From positions 1-64,000 of IMG/VR virus record IMGVR_UViG_3300030329_006012: a DNA stretch of 64,000 nucleotides. The stretch is one strand, 5' to 3'. Origin of the DNA: a virus. Every line of letters starts with the position of its first letter. Position 1 is the stretch's first letter. The notes beneath the pieces are model-generated. The model had not been told where the DNA came from. It was given only the letters and a program-made list of their open reading frames with translations, and ran no database searches. Position numbers and translations under genes: made by a program. Shown here piece by piece: positions 25,746 through 35,400 of the stretch.

Positions 25746-28700
25746 TGGGAAGACAGCCAAATAGAAGAGCCACTACTGCAGTGAGCAGAGAAGAGCTCCA
25801 ACAAAAAAATATAGAATCATATAAAGTTGTAGAGTCGGCTGGTAATTTAGATAATAAAAACAACCCAAGAGTCAACTATTCTTCGCCAGAAAACTTTGTT
25901 ACTTACGGTTCCGCGAAGGAATATTATGTTTCGTCTATAGAAGGCATCTATGGCCAATATCCGTATGACGGTTCAAAAAACGAAAAGAACGAATGGACTT
26001 TCAATGCATCTGGCCTAGATCGATATATGTTCGACAACGAGTATCCGAGGGTAAATGGTAATGTTGCCATTTCATCCAATGGCTGGGGCCCCACCGAGGC
26101 ATTTCATGATGGTGGAAAATACGCCCTCCCCGAAAATAAAGAATACATTACGATTTTTGGTGGCCCGAACACAGACAAGGCAGCCTCCAACTTGGCATCT
26201 CTATTCCCCTCAGTAGGCGGCACAGCAAACATTGTAGATGCCAGCGAAAATAGAGAGTCAAACTTGACAATCTGCGAAGATGAGGGAAACACTGTTGAAT
26301 TTTGGATGAAAAAAGATGCTTTTCATGCGTATGGCCAACAAGAGGTCATTTTCGATATGTGGGCATCCGGATCGACTTATGGTACAGATTATGCGAGGTT
26401 TGCAATTTTTCTAAACAACGATTCTTTACTAGATCCATCTTGCATGGGCATTTCCTATGTTTCTGGTAGTGACGAGATTGTTGGAACCTTCGAGAACACC
26501 ACCACCAGCTCAATTGCTGATTCAAAATGGCATCACTATGCGATTACGGTCTCACCACGCGAAGGCTCGGCAACTCTCTTTGTAGATGGAAAAAAGTCAG
26601 AAACTATTTCAGGAGACCAGATCACGGGAACCTCAACCAGTGGGCCCTTGGTGGCCACGATAGGGGCATACTATGCAACACGCCCAGCCGATACTATAGG
26701 TGGCGTATCCGGCTCATCAGCCGGCTACTTCGCGTCAACGGATTCAGAAATAGAAGAGCTCGCTTCACCGGCCGGAGCCGATACTGTGTGGGAACTAGAT
26801 GTTTCCGGAGCCTTGATGCCACAAACCTCCCCTCTTGGAAATCCAATTTGGGATATAGATACGAGTGGAGATATCATGCCAGAAGGAGACACTGACTCAA
26901 CACCGTTCCCAGTAGCGGTTCCTGGTTGGTGCAAACTTTCTGCATCTCTTGATGAATTTAGGTTTTGGAAGACGGTGAGAACAGAGACTGAGCTCGGCCT
27001 AAACTGGAAGACTCAAGTTTACGGAGGCACAAACACAGATGACGCCAACACAACTCTTGGGGTTTATTATAAGTTTAACGAAGGCATTACTGGCAAGGCA
27101 AATCTTGACTCAAATGTCCTAGACTATTCAGGACGTATATCAAACGGCTCATGGGTAGGATATTCTTCAGGTGCAAGAAGCTTAACTTCGGCAATGGTCG
27201 AGTCTGGCAACGCCGCGAAGGAATTTAAAGACCCAATTATTTATGAGCAGCATCCGGAGGTCGTTTCCTTAAAAAGTACCAAATCCGCCGAGGGCCTCAT
27301 GTACGATCAGCAGAACAACGCTTCTTTATATAACTCTATGCCAATGTGGATTAGGGAAGAAGATCAGGGCCAGCAAAGCATCTTAAAGTTAACACAGATT
27401 ATGTCCTCATATTTGGACAGTCTTCAGACAAGCGTCTCTCAGGTTAACGAGATAAAAAATCTTGGATACCCTTCAGGATCTGAGTCTCCGAATATTTTTG
27501 CTAAACGAAATGCACAAAATCTTGGATTTGATACAGGAGAGTTCTTTGTAGACGCTACGGTTTTGGAAAAATTTATGGACAGGAATGATTCTGGGGATCT
27601 GGAATACAAACTTGAGGATGTTAAAAATCTTATTTATCAAAACATCTATAACAACTTAACATTTATTATGTCGTCAAAAGGGACAGAGAAATCTTTTAGG
27701 AATCTGTCTCGCTGCTTCGGGATCCCTGATGATTTCTTGAAGCTCAACATATATAGCAACAATGAAGAATATACGATTGAAGATAAGTATGCCAACGTCG
27801 CAATTCGCAAGAACACAATAGACTTCAACGACCCCACCAGATTCCAAGCAACCATGTTTCAAACAAGCAGCACTAGCTCGCCAACAAGAGATTTTATTAC
27901 AGAATCGTTGGCAGAGGAGATCCGCGATTTGGCTGGCCTCACTTTGGAAGGAGATTTTATTTTCCCCAAAAAGCCCCCATCTTATTCTCCTCACTATTTT
28001 GATACACCATTCACCAAATCATCTGTTTTTGGACTTAGATATACTAACGGAATAGACTTAACCACACCAGATGGCCCCGATCTTTCGGTGAACGTGATCC
28101 GCGAAGAGCGAAACGGCCAAAGCGCATATTTTCAACTCACCTCCTCATACATGGGTTTAAACATGACTTCGAGTGTTTTTGGCGACGTTTATGACAACAC
28201 CCGTTGGAACTTGGCAGTTAAGCTTAAAAACACCTCCCACAATTCCGTTGTCTCTGGAGATTATGTGATGGAATTTCAAGGAGTCAACTCTGATGGCAGC
28301 CGTGTAGACAACTCCTTTTCCGTGAGTCACGATTTTCCGCCCGGCTGGCCTGCAACGGCCTTTACCTTATTGGCATCCAACAAGCGCGTTTATGCAGGTG
28401 CGATGAGGACAGACACTGTTGGGGCAGTTGTTAATAGTTCTGACGTTTTAGTTTCGAACATCAGATATTGGCAAAAATACTTATCAGATGACACGATTAG
28501 AAACCATGCCGTCGATGCGACAAGTTGTGGTGTAAAAGATCCCAACATGCCCTTGTTTGTTGCGGATACCCTAGTTCCAACTCCAACTGCGATTGAAACC
28601 CTAACCCTTGATTGGGACTTTCAAACAGTCTCGTCTGCTGACGCCTCTGGAGAATTTTTCGTACCAGACATATCGTCAGGGTCAGCTCAACTAGAGGAGC

Positions 28701-29299
28701 TTTACGGGGATTTAGGCAGTTTCCATCCGGGCAAAGGATACGGCTTCCCAGCAGAAAGTACAGTTGTAAACAAGGAATATATAAACACGCTTAAAAGAAT
28801 CAACCCTGAAAACTCCAACGGCGCCGACATGGTTAAGGTTTTAACACCGGCCGAAGAAATACAGCAGGAGCTGTCCAACCCAACAAATCTGGTATTCTCT
28901 ATAGAAAAGAGCCTATACCAGACAATCTCCGACGAGATGTTGAAATTCTTCTCTACTTCTGCAGACTTGGCCTCCCTATATATGCGGCCATCTGACAAAT
29001 ACAATACCCAAAACAGAGACTTAGAACTAATGAGGAATTATTTCTTCGAAAAGATGGACAACAATCCAGATGTAAATAAGTTTTATGAATATTTTAAATG
29101 GATTGATGACATCGTTGTACAGATGCTCAGACAACAATTGCCGGCAGGTGCAGAGGTGATTGATGGCTCTGTGAACATAATTGAGAGTCACATTTTAGAG
29201 AGAAACAAAATAAAGCACAAACCACCAACTTATGCGACATCCAAATCACCGATCTACGAAGGATCATTGAGGACGCCCAACACAGAGAGGACCGACTAA
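25745..29299 (+). CDS. wedge/tail structural protein with LamG domain (1184 aa)
   Basis: An 1184-aa protein. Residues about 170-480 hold a LamG-like domain: NTVEFWMKKDAF, SIADSKWHHYAITVSPREGSATLFVDGKK, SASLDEFRFWKT and LGVYYKFNEGITG. It is interrupted by an insert with two copies of a W-x-L/I-D-x-SG-x-x-MP phrase. The middle part (about 520-700) resembles a helical assembly region, with SYLDSLQTSVSQVNEIK. Near residue 950 the TLDWDFQTVSSADASGEF phrase resembles a motif that I recall from marine phage structural proteins. The job is probably baseplate wedge or fiber attachment. The start overlaps the previous stop (A of TAA/ATG). Confidence 0.62.
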   Translation: MGRQPNRRATTAVSREELQQKNIESYKVVESAGNLDNKNNPRVNYSSPENFVTYGSAKEYYVSSIEGIYGQYPYDGSKNEKNEWTFNASGLDRYMFDNEYPRVNGNVAISSNGWGPTEAFHDGGKYALPENKEYITIFGGPNTDKAASNLASLFPSVGGTANIVDASENRESNLTICEDEGNTVEFWMKKDAFHAYGQQEVIFDMWASGSTYGTDYARFAIFLNNDSLLDPSCMGISYVSGSDEIVGTFENTTTSSIADSKWHHYAITVSPREGSATLFVDGKKSETISGDQITGTSTSGPLVATIGAYYATRPADTIGGVSGSSAGYFASTDSEIEELASPAGADTVWELDVSGALMPQTSPLGNPIWDIDTSGDIMPEGDTDSTPFPVAVPGWCKLSASLDEFRFWKTVRTETELGLNWKTQVYGGTNTDDANTTLGVYYKFNEGITGKANLDSNVLDYSGRISNGSWVGYSSGARSLTSAMVESGNAAKEFKDPIIYEQHPEVVSLKSTKSAEGLMYDQQNNASLYNSMPMWIREEDQGQQSILKLTQIMSSYLDSLQTSVSQVNEIKNLGYPSGSESPNIFAKRNAQNLGFDTGEFFVDATVLEKFMDRNDSGDLEYKLEDVKNLIYQNIYNNLTFIMSSKGTEKSFRNLSRCFGIPDDFLKLNIYSNNEEYTIEDKYANVAIRKNTIDFNDPTRFQATMFQTSSTSSPTRDFITESLAEEIRDLAGLTLEGDFIFPKKPPSYSPHYFDTPFTKSSVFGLRYTNGIDLTTPDGPDLSVNVIREERNGQSAYFQLTSSYMGLNMTSSVFGDVYDNTRWNLAVKLKNTSHNSVVSGDYVMEFQGVNSDGSRVDNSFSVSHDFPPGWPATAFTLLASNKRVYAGAMRTDTVGAVVNSSDVLVSNIRYWQKYLSDDTIRNHAVDATSCGVKDPNMPLFVADTLVPTPTAIETLTLDWDFQTVSSADASGEFFVPDISSGSAQLEELYGDLGSFHPGKGYGFPAESTVVNKEYINTLKRINPENSNGADMVKVLTPAEEIQQELSNPTNLVFSIEKSLYQTISDEMLKFFSTSADLASLYMRPSDKYNTQNRDLELMRNYFFEKMDNNPDVNKFYEYFKWIDDIVVQMLRQQLPAGAEVIDGSVNIIESHILERNKIKHKPPTYATSKSPIYEGSLRTPNTERTD

Positions 29300-29517
29300 T
29301 GGCAGACGAAGTAATGGAAGAGGTAAAGACCCTTAGAGCAGTTATTAAAAGTACGGAGCCTAAGTTTGTTACATATTCGGCATCCGAGAGGACATCTCTT
29401 TTATATAATCGAAACACTGGCATCATCAACGCTATTGAAATGACTGTAAACTCAGACAGTCTGCAGACTTTTAAAGTTGGCGAAAACAAAGTTAAACTTC
29501 TATTTAAAGTAGAGTAG
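29299..29517 (+). CDS. unknown 72-aa virion-region protein
   Basis: A small protein with TAATG overlap to the giant structural gene upstream and a GGAGG for the fiber gene right after it. The C-terminal half is beta-like (IINAIEMTVNSDSLQTFKVGENKVKLLFKVE). I recognise no family. By size and context it may be a small wedge or connector subunit. Confidence 0.55.
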   Translation: MADEVMEEVKTLRAVIKSTEPKFVTYSASERTSLLYNRNTGIINAIEMTVNSDSLQTFKVGENKVKLLFKVE

Positions 29518-29532
29518 TCCGGAGGAATTTAG

Positions 29533-32367
29533 ATGACAAAGAATATTGTACCAAGATTAGACGGCACTGGCGAGATCGGAACATCTGCAAAGAAGTGGAA
29601 TAAAGTAAACGCACAAGAGGTTTCTTCCTCAGCTTTTATTGGCGACGGAACTCTCGTCACTAACGTGGATGCAGACACTGTTGACGGCAAACATGCAACA
29701 GATTTTGATTTAGATTATGTTACGGACAATGGAAATGCCACAGCAAACAGTATTGAGGTAACAAGCCTCACAGCGTCTGCTAACGTTGTTGCCTCCGCCT
29801 TCTATGGCGACGGCTCTGGCATCACTGGCGTAACTGGAGATTGGGACGGACAGCATTCAGGATCTGCCGCAATTACGGGATCATTAACTGTCTCTGGTTC
29901 AGGTGCAATTTTCGAGTATGTTGGCCCTGCAGTTCAACTTGGCAATCCAGCAGTCAACCCCACTATTTCAATTTACGGCGAATTCCACAGTAATTTGATA
30001 CCCAACTCTGGACAGTCCATTGGAAACACTTCGAACCGATGGGGGGATCTTTGGGCCGGTGATGCAACACTAGAAACACTGGACGTCTCAGGCTCTTCAC
30101 GCTTCGGAAACCTCTTAACCGACACACACGTTTTCACAGGATCCTTTCACCAGACTGGCTCCGGTGCAACATCAGTCTTTAAAGATCACATTAATGTTGA
30201 AGGGCAACTCTCTGCCTCCTCTTACGTTGGCGACGGCTCTGGTATCACTGGCGTAACTGGCGATTGGGACGGTCAGCACGACGGCGATGCAGCAATCACA
30301 GGATCGCTCACGGTGAGTCAGCTGACGGCCTCTGCAATTGCAGCACCTGGAGTCAACGGAGAGCTCCTTTATAATTTAAACGGAACTATAGCTGAGATCG
30401 ACGACGGCGCCGTCAGTTGGGATCCCATCACTGGGATGCTTACGTTGGCAAATGGCATAAACTATGACAACGACGGCAATGTTGAGGCAGCAGGCTTCTA
30501 TTCAATCACATCCGGCGATGAAATCTCCCTAAAGGCAGACGGAACTGGCGCCTATGTTGAGCTCTCAGGTACCCACTCAGATAAAGGTGTCTGGGTAAGA
30601 TCATCTATGCTGTGTGACACAAACATCACAGCTTCTGGCCACGTCTCTGCCTCCGTCTTCTACGGCGATGGCTCGCAACTTGAGGGAGTCACAGGTGGAT
30701 GGGACGGACAACATACTGGCGATGCAGCAATTACTGGAACTCTTTCGGCTTCCTTTTTGGTTGGCGACGGAACAGGAATCACAGGTCTATCGGCCAGCGC
30801 ATTTACAAATCTGGGAGTCATAAACCCAAATCAGACTTCATTTTTCCATCCAGCGAGAGTAGACTATCTAGACACATATTCAGAACACTACACTTCTTAT
30901 CCCTATGTTGAGAGTTATCTCAAGATACCAACAGTTGATAACGACGGCGCTTATGCATATATGTGGAAATGGGAACAAGCAATTGCCTCTGGTCCTACAG
31001 ACCCAACATCCGATACCACTATCATAAATCACTTGAGCGCATCAAGGACTTTAGAAATTGTAAAAGTAAACCTTGCAACGCAAGCGACGTCGAGCTTATA
31101 TAAAACCTATTATTCTGGAGCTTACGGGGAAACCCCTGTAACTGTCGGAGGAGGGGTGCTGACATCTTCTTACTTTACTCCAAACGCCGACGATGGCGGC
31201 TATGGCGACTTAAAATACCACTCAGCATCTTACGGAGAGTATTTATATTTTACTCCCTCTTTGACATCACTTGAGATCTACAGGCTGAGGGCAGATGGGG
31301 CAAGCAGCGCAATTGAACTGGCTGTTACTTCAACATTGGCTCCTGGCAGTCAATTCGGTTATTATAGACCCATGAGGCTCGCCATCCACGACGACAATCT
31401 TTATTGGTCACAATGGGCAATCTCCGCAGGTGAGACAAACATAACAGCATCGCTGATGAAGGCAGTTATCGCTCCCGGTGGCACATTGGCCACTTCCAGC
31501 TTGTATCTCACTACAAGTCTGGCCGGTAATCCAAACTTTGTGATCCCCTACTACTCAGGACTAGCAGCAGACTCAACACACATATACTGGTCGGGCCCAT
31601 ATCTTGGTCTGGGCGATGATGACAATTCTGGTATTATGAGAGCCAGCCTTACTCCGAACGACACTGGCTCTTTTGAAATGCTGTACCGGCCAATGTCACA
31701 CGGAGATTATGACCCAACGTCTGTTGGCCTGCCGGGCAACCTAATGGTTGATTCATCTCAAAACAAACTGTATTATGTGGATCAGGGCGGAAAAACAAGC
31801 ACTGATATTCTGTACAACCCCTCCATCCGTATAGCGGATATTGAAACTCCAAATCCTGCTACGATAATAAAGTTGACAGACTCATTCTCAGCAAGCTTAA
31901 CGCCACCAACTTGTGAATACCCTGTGACACCAAGGGTTTCTTTCGCCATCGATTCAAATTCTTCGATGTTGTACTATTGTGAAACGGATCAGAGCTCCTC
32001 AACTTGCCCCGATTTGGGCAATGCAACGATCTTCCATGAAGGCAGCTTCCACTCTATTGGAACTGATCTTAGGACAAGCTTGGTAGGCTCCAGTATATAT
32101 ATAACGGCTTCAGGCGGCTCTATTATCATGAGTGGTTCCAACCCAACACAAATAGGAGATACCGAAATAGACGGAACACTGCTACTTGGCACAGAGACGG
32201 CAACGCCATCACAGCCCCAATCAGGATCCAGTGGGACGGACGGAAGAATCTATGTGAAGGGCGGAAACCTTATCGTCCAATACAATGTCACAGGAAGTAC
32301 TTATTATAAATACCTCGACTTAACTGGAGAGGGTGTCAACTGGAACTTCAGCTCTTCAGAGCCGTAG
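29533..32367 (+). CDS. tail fiber with glycine-rich repeats and propeller-like domain
   Basis: A 944-aa protein with strong GGAGG. The N-terminal 430 residues carry three copies of a phrase YGDGSGITGVTGDWDGQ-x2-G-x-AAITG-S/T-L (near residues 90, 230 and 371), plus a shorter fourth VGDGTGITGL. These are separated by beta segments of the trimeric-fiber type. Residues about 430-850 show repeated LYWSQW, IYWSGPY, LYYVDQGG and LYYCET phrases, which look like the blades of a beta-propeller. The C-terminal 90 residues may be an end domain. It follows the wedge genes, and it probably contacts the host surface. Confidence 0.7.
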   Translation: MTKNIVPRLDGTGEIGTSAKKWNKVNAQEVSSSAFIGDGTLVTNVDADTVDGKHATDFDLDYVTDNGNATANSIEVTSLTASANVVASAFYGDGSGITGVTGDWDGQHSGSAAITGSLTVSGSGAIFEYVGPAVQLGNPAVNPTISIYGEFHSNLIPNSGQSIGNTSNRWGDLWAGDATLETLDVSGSSRFGNLLTDTHVFTGSFHQTGSGATSVFKDHINVEGQLSASSYVGDGSGITGVTGDWDGQHDGDAAITGSLTVSQLTASAIAAPGVNGELLYNLNGTIAEIDDGAVSWDPITGMLTLANGINYDNDGNVEAAGFYSITSGDEISLKADGTGAYVELSGTHSDKGVWVRSSMLCDTNITASGHVSASVFYGDGSQLEGVTGGWDGQHTGDAAITGTLSASFLVGDGTGITGLSASAFTNLGVINPNQTSFFHPARVDYLDTYSEHYTSYPYVESYLKIPTVDNDGAYAYMWKWEQAIASGPTDPTSDTTIINHLSASRTLEIVKVNLATQATSSLYKTYYSGAYGETPVTVGGGVLTSSYFTPNADDGGYGDLKYHSASYGEYLYFTPSLTSLEIYRLRADGASSAIELAVTSTLAPGSQFGYYRPMRLAIHDDNLYWSQWAISAGETNITASLMKAVIAPGGTLATSSLYLTTSLAGNPNFVIPYYSGLAADSTHIYWSGPYLGLGDDDNSGIMRASLTPNDTGSFEMLYRPMSHGDYDPTSVGLPGNLMVDSSQNKLYYVDQGGKTSTDILYNPSIRIADIETPNPATIIKLTDSFSASLTPPTCEYPVTPRVSFAIDSNSSMLYYCETDQSSSTCPDLGNATIFHEGSFHSIGTDLRTSLVGSSIYITASGGSIIMSGSNPTQIGDTEIDGTLLLGTETATPSQPQSGSSGTDGRIYVKGGNLIVQYNVTGSTYYKYLDLTGEGVNWNFSSSEP
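29791..30788 (+). repeat. fiber coding repeats (3 full, 1 partial)
   Basis: Diverged coding repeats of about 105 bases begin near 29791, 30211 and 30645; the last four or so codons before 30788 hold a shorter copy. They encode the Y/V-GDGSGITGVTGDWDGQ phrase and the following AAITGSL strand. The intervals are about 420-430 bases, so the repeat marks a regularly spaced beta-structured element in the fiber shaft. Confidence 0.75.
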
Positions 32368-32462
32368 AAAGAAAAGCCAATCACTTTTATAACATCTAAA
32401 TAATTACTACTGAAGAATAAAGGCTTATAGAAGCCCGATATTGATGTTATAATAAGGTACTC
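32368..32462 (+). promoter_or_regulatory. 95-bp gap with extended -10 promoter-like site
   Basis: This is the longest non-coding stretch of the window. It contains TGTTATAAT at 32445-32453, an extended -10 (TGnTATAAT) ten bases before the next ATG; no good -35 is visible. AAGG at 32454-32457 is a ribosome site for the 2519-aa adhesin. CTAAATAA at 32396-32403 resembles a T4-type late promoter core. A weak stem (GGCTT-loop-AAGCC, 32422-32435) lacks a T-run and is a poor terminator. Confidence 0.5.
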
Positions 32463-35400
32463 ATGAGCAACCCCGGAAACAAATCAACAAAAAGAGCCCC
32501 GTTTACAATGTTCAGTTCCTCTGCCGAAGGGGGATATTTAACAGAGTTCCATGAAAATTTCAAAGAAGGCGTCCAGATTGCAAACATGCATACGGACACT
32601 TATGGCGATTTCCGCAACCCGCCAATGCAAGGTCCATTTACGGAACAATTCGTTGGCGGTGCCTTTTTCCGACATCAACCTCTTACTAACGACGACAACG
32701 GCTTCGAGTGCCCACCGGGTGAAATTCCGGGCTGCGATGACCCCACCGCAAGCAACTACAATCCGTGCGCCACTATGAATGATGGGAGCTGTCTATACGG
32801 CCCCATCTCTTTTTCCACCGACGCTGAGAGATTAGAGGGCTTTAATATTGATGCAGCTGCAGGCTCGCTGACAATTTCCCGCCCCCAGCGCGGCTTTCTT
32901 TATCGCGATGCCTTCGCAAAGCGACCCGTCAACATCAGAAACATCAAAAAGCGCAGCCCAGGAAACTATAGCCAAGAATATGAAGTCATACAAATCGCAG
33001 GAAGAACATTAAATCCTCGACACTACGCAGAATACCCAGAACAATACACTACAGATTATCCTCTTCATATGGGGACAGAAGGAAGAGTTTTAAACACTCT
33101 CAACGCAGCCGGCCAACCTGCAACCGGAACACTGCCCGACTATACACTGCCCGACAATACGGGCTCTCTTAATGAATTCATTTTCGTAAACAAGTTCTCA
33201 GCTCCCGGCGACAGATACACAATGTCTCGCGGCTTTTTAAATCCAAAGGGAGAAGAACTCTCAGGATATAATGCAAGCCCATTCAGAAACCTGAATGTCA
33301 AGAAGGAGTTGTCAGCAGATTTGGCAACACATACGCCAAAGGCAACAGACATCCCGCCAGCATCTGGTACACTTTACCATACGACGAATAGGAATACGAG
33401 GTACTACAAACAGGTGAGTGATGCCGTGGCCAGTAGTGTCACGCCAGCAGGAAACTGCCATCAGATAGCTATAGATACTGCAACGCAGAAAATTTATTGG
33501 ACGGACTACACTGCCGGTACGATTAGTCGTTCCAATGTCGACGGGGCAGCAGTCGAAGAGTTGGTGTCTGGCATTTCCGGCCCCTATGGTATATCCCTTG
33601 ACACCTCCGCCGGAAAGCTATACTGGGCCGAGTATAGTGGCGGAAATATTAATAGAACAGACATAGAAATCCCAGCCGGAGAGACTCCGGCGACAAGAAC
33701 AATAGACAACATCGTGACAGGACAAGCCGTAATCTACGCAATCATGGTGGCTCCCCATCTTCAAAAAGTGTATTGGTCTAGCCAAGCCGGACTCGAAATC
33801 AGGGCAAAAAACTCTGACGGTTCAGGGGACGTTACAGCCATAACCGATTCTGAAAGAACAGAAGGTATGCAGTATGATCCTGTTACGGATAGAATATTTT
33901 TCACCAAACAGGATTACCCGTCGGTGAGTGGTAATATATTCTCAACTCTTGCCGATGGAAGTGGTAGGATAGAAATCCTGAATTTCCCTACATCCATCCC
34001 CGCTGGACTCTCGGTAGATGGAAATCTTGGACAGATATACTGGACAGACAAGATCAATGGCGAAATTTCGAGAGCAAACCTCGATGGAAGCGGATTAGAA
34101 GAGCTTCTTGATGCCAATAACGACCCACGCGGTACCGCCTTGGACATCAATAGGGGAATTTTATATTGGGCATCCAACGATGATCAAACTCTAAAAAGGA
34201 TCACACTCCCATACCGTCCAGTCTACGACGACGGCTACGTCACCCACGCAATCCCACAAAGCAGCTTACAATATAGCTGGATCAAAGACTCTGCCACAAC
34301 AACCAGAGCAGAATTCCAAGGCTTCGCAACAGGCAGTGACATTACCTTTTACCCTTCAACCTATGACTTTATGTCTATGGGAACCATCAGGGTTTCAGAT
34401 CTTGGCCCAACACAAGCGGTTGTTGGAGAATATTTCTCCTATACATTCGACGGCTTCACGTTATCCGGAGGAGCCACATCATGGGCTCCACCCGACGTAA
34501 CCTTCACAGACGGGGAGCAGCCGTCTTGGATGTTTTACAGCTATGAACTATCTCCCGCCTCTGTTACTATATGGGGGACACCACCAACTCCAGCTTTTAT
34601 ACGGGACATCCCTATGATTGTTCAGTTCACCGATGACATGGGCGGCTCTGATGCGAAATCTGAAACCATCGAAGTTATCGCTTCACACCCATACACTACT
34701 GTGCCCGGTCTCGTGCCGCATGTCATGAATGATGTATATATCGACGAAGCTGCAGCTGTGCAGGACTTTGATTTCACAGGCTCTGTTTACACTTATAACT
34801 CATGGAAAGAGATTCGAGGAGGAGAGCTGGCCCTATCGAGATATTACAGGAATCATAACATCCTCCCAGTGGCCAATATGACAGACAAAGTAAAGCAATA
34901 TATAGAGCCGCCAGTCGTGGCAAACAACCAACCTTTGGATTACATTTTGGCCATCGACAACACTGGAACACCATACAATATCCGAAGCGCCTATGGCAGC
35001 AAGCTGCAGAGGTATTCGAACACCGAGATAAACAAACTGGCCAATGTAACAATTTCCGATGCTGGAACGGAGTATAGTAAAATAAAGCCGCTTTACTTGG
35101 AAAGGTCCACGAGCGACACCAATAACCCCGTCAAAGCTTTCTATTCCTTGACATACGGACAAGCAGTTTACCCGCAGAGCAAGAATGCATTTATGAAGAA
35201 GGTGCGAATTCGAGGGAAATACACTGAGGTTCCCGGCACAGGCGAAAACGGGTATGATCGGCTATACGGAACACAACGCACCTTCTATAGTGCCACCGAG
35301 CAAAGAAGTGAGGGCGCCCTAAACTCGCAAGGATGTGCACCAACAGAATTCTCCACGCAAGAGGTTTATGCAGAAGATTTTGGTCCCGGAACTGAATGGG

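Noticed and set aside
32422-32435. GGCTT/AAGCC hairpin as terminator
   Set aside because: The stem has five pairs and no T-run follows; it is too weak to call.
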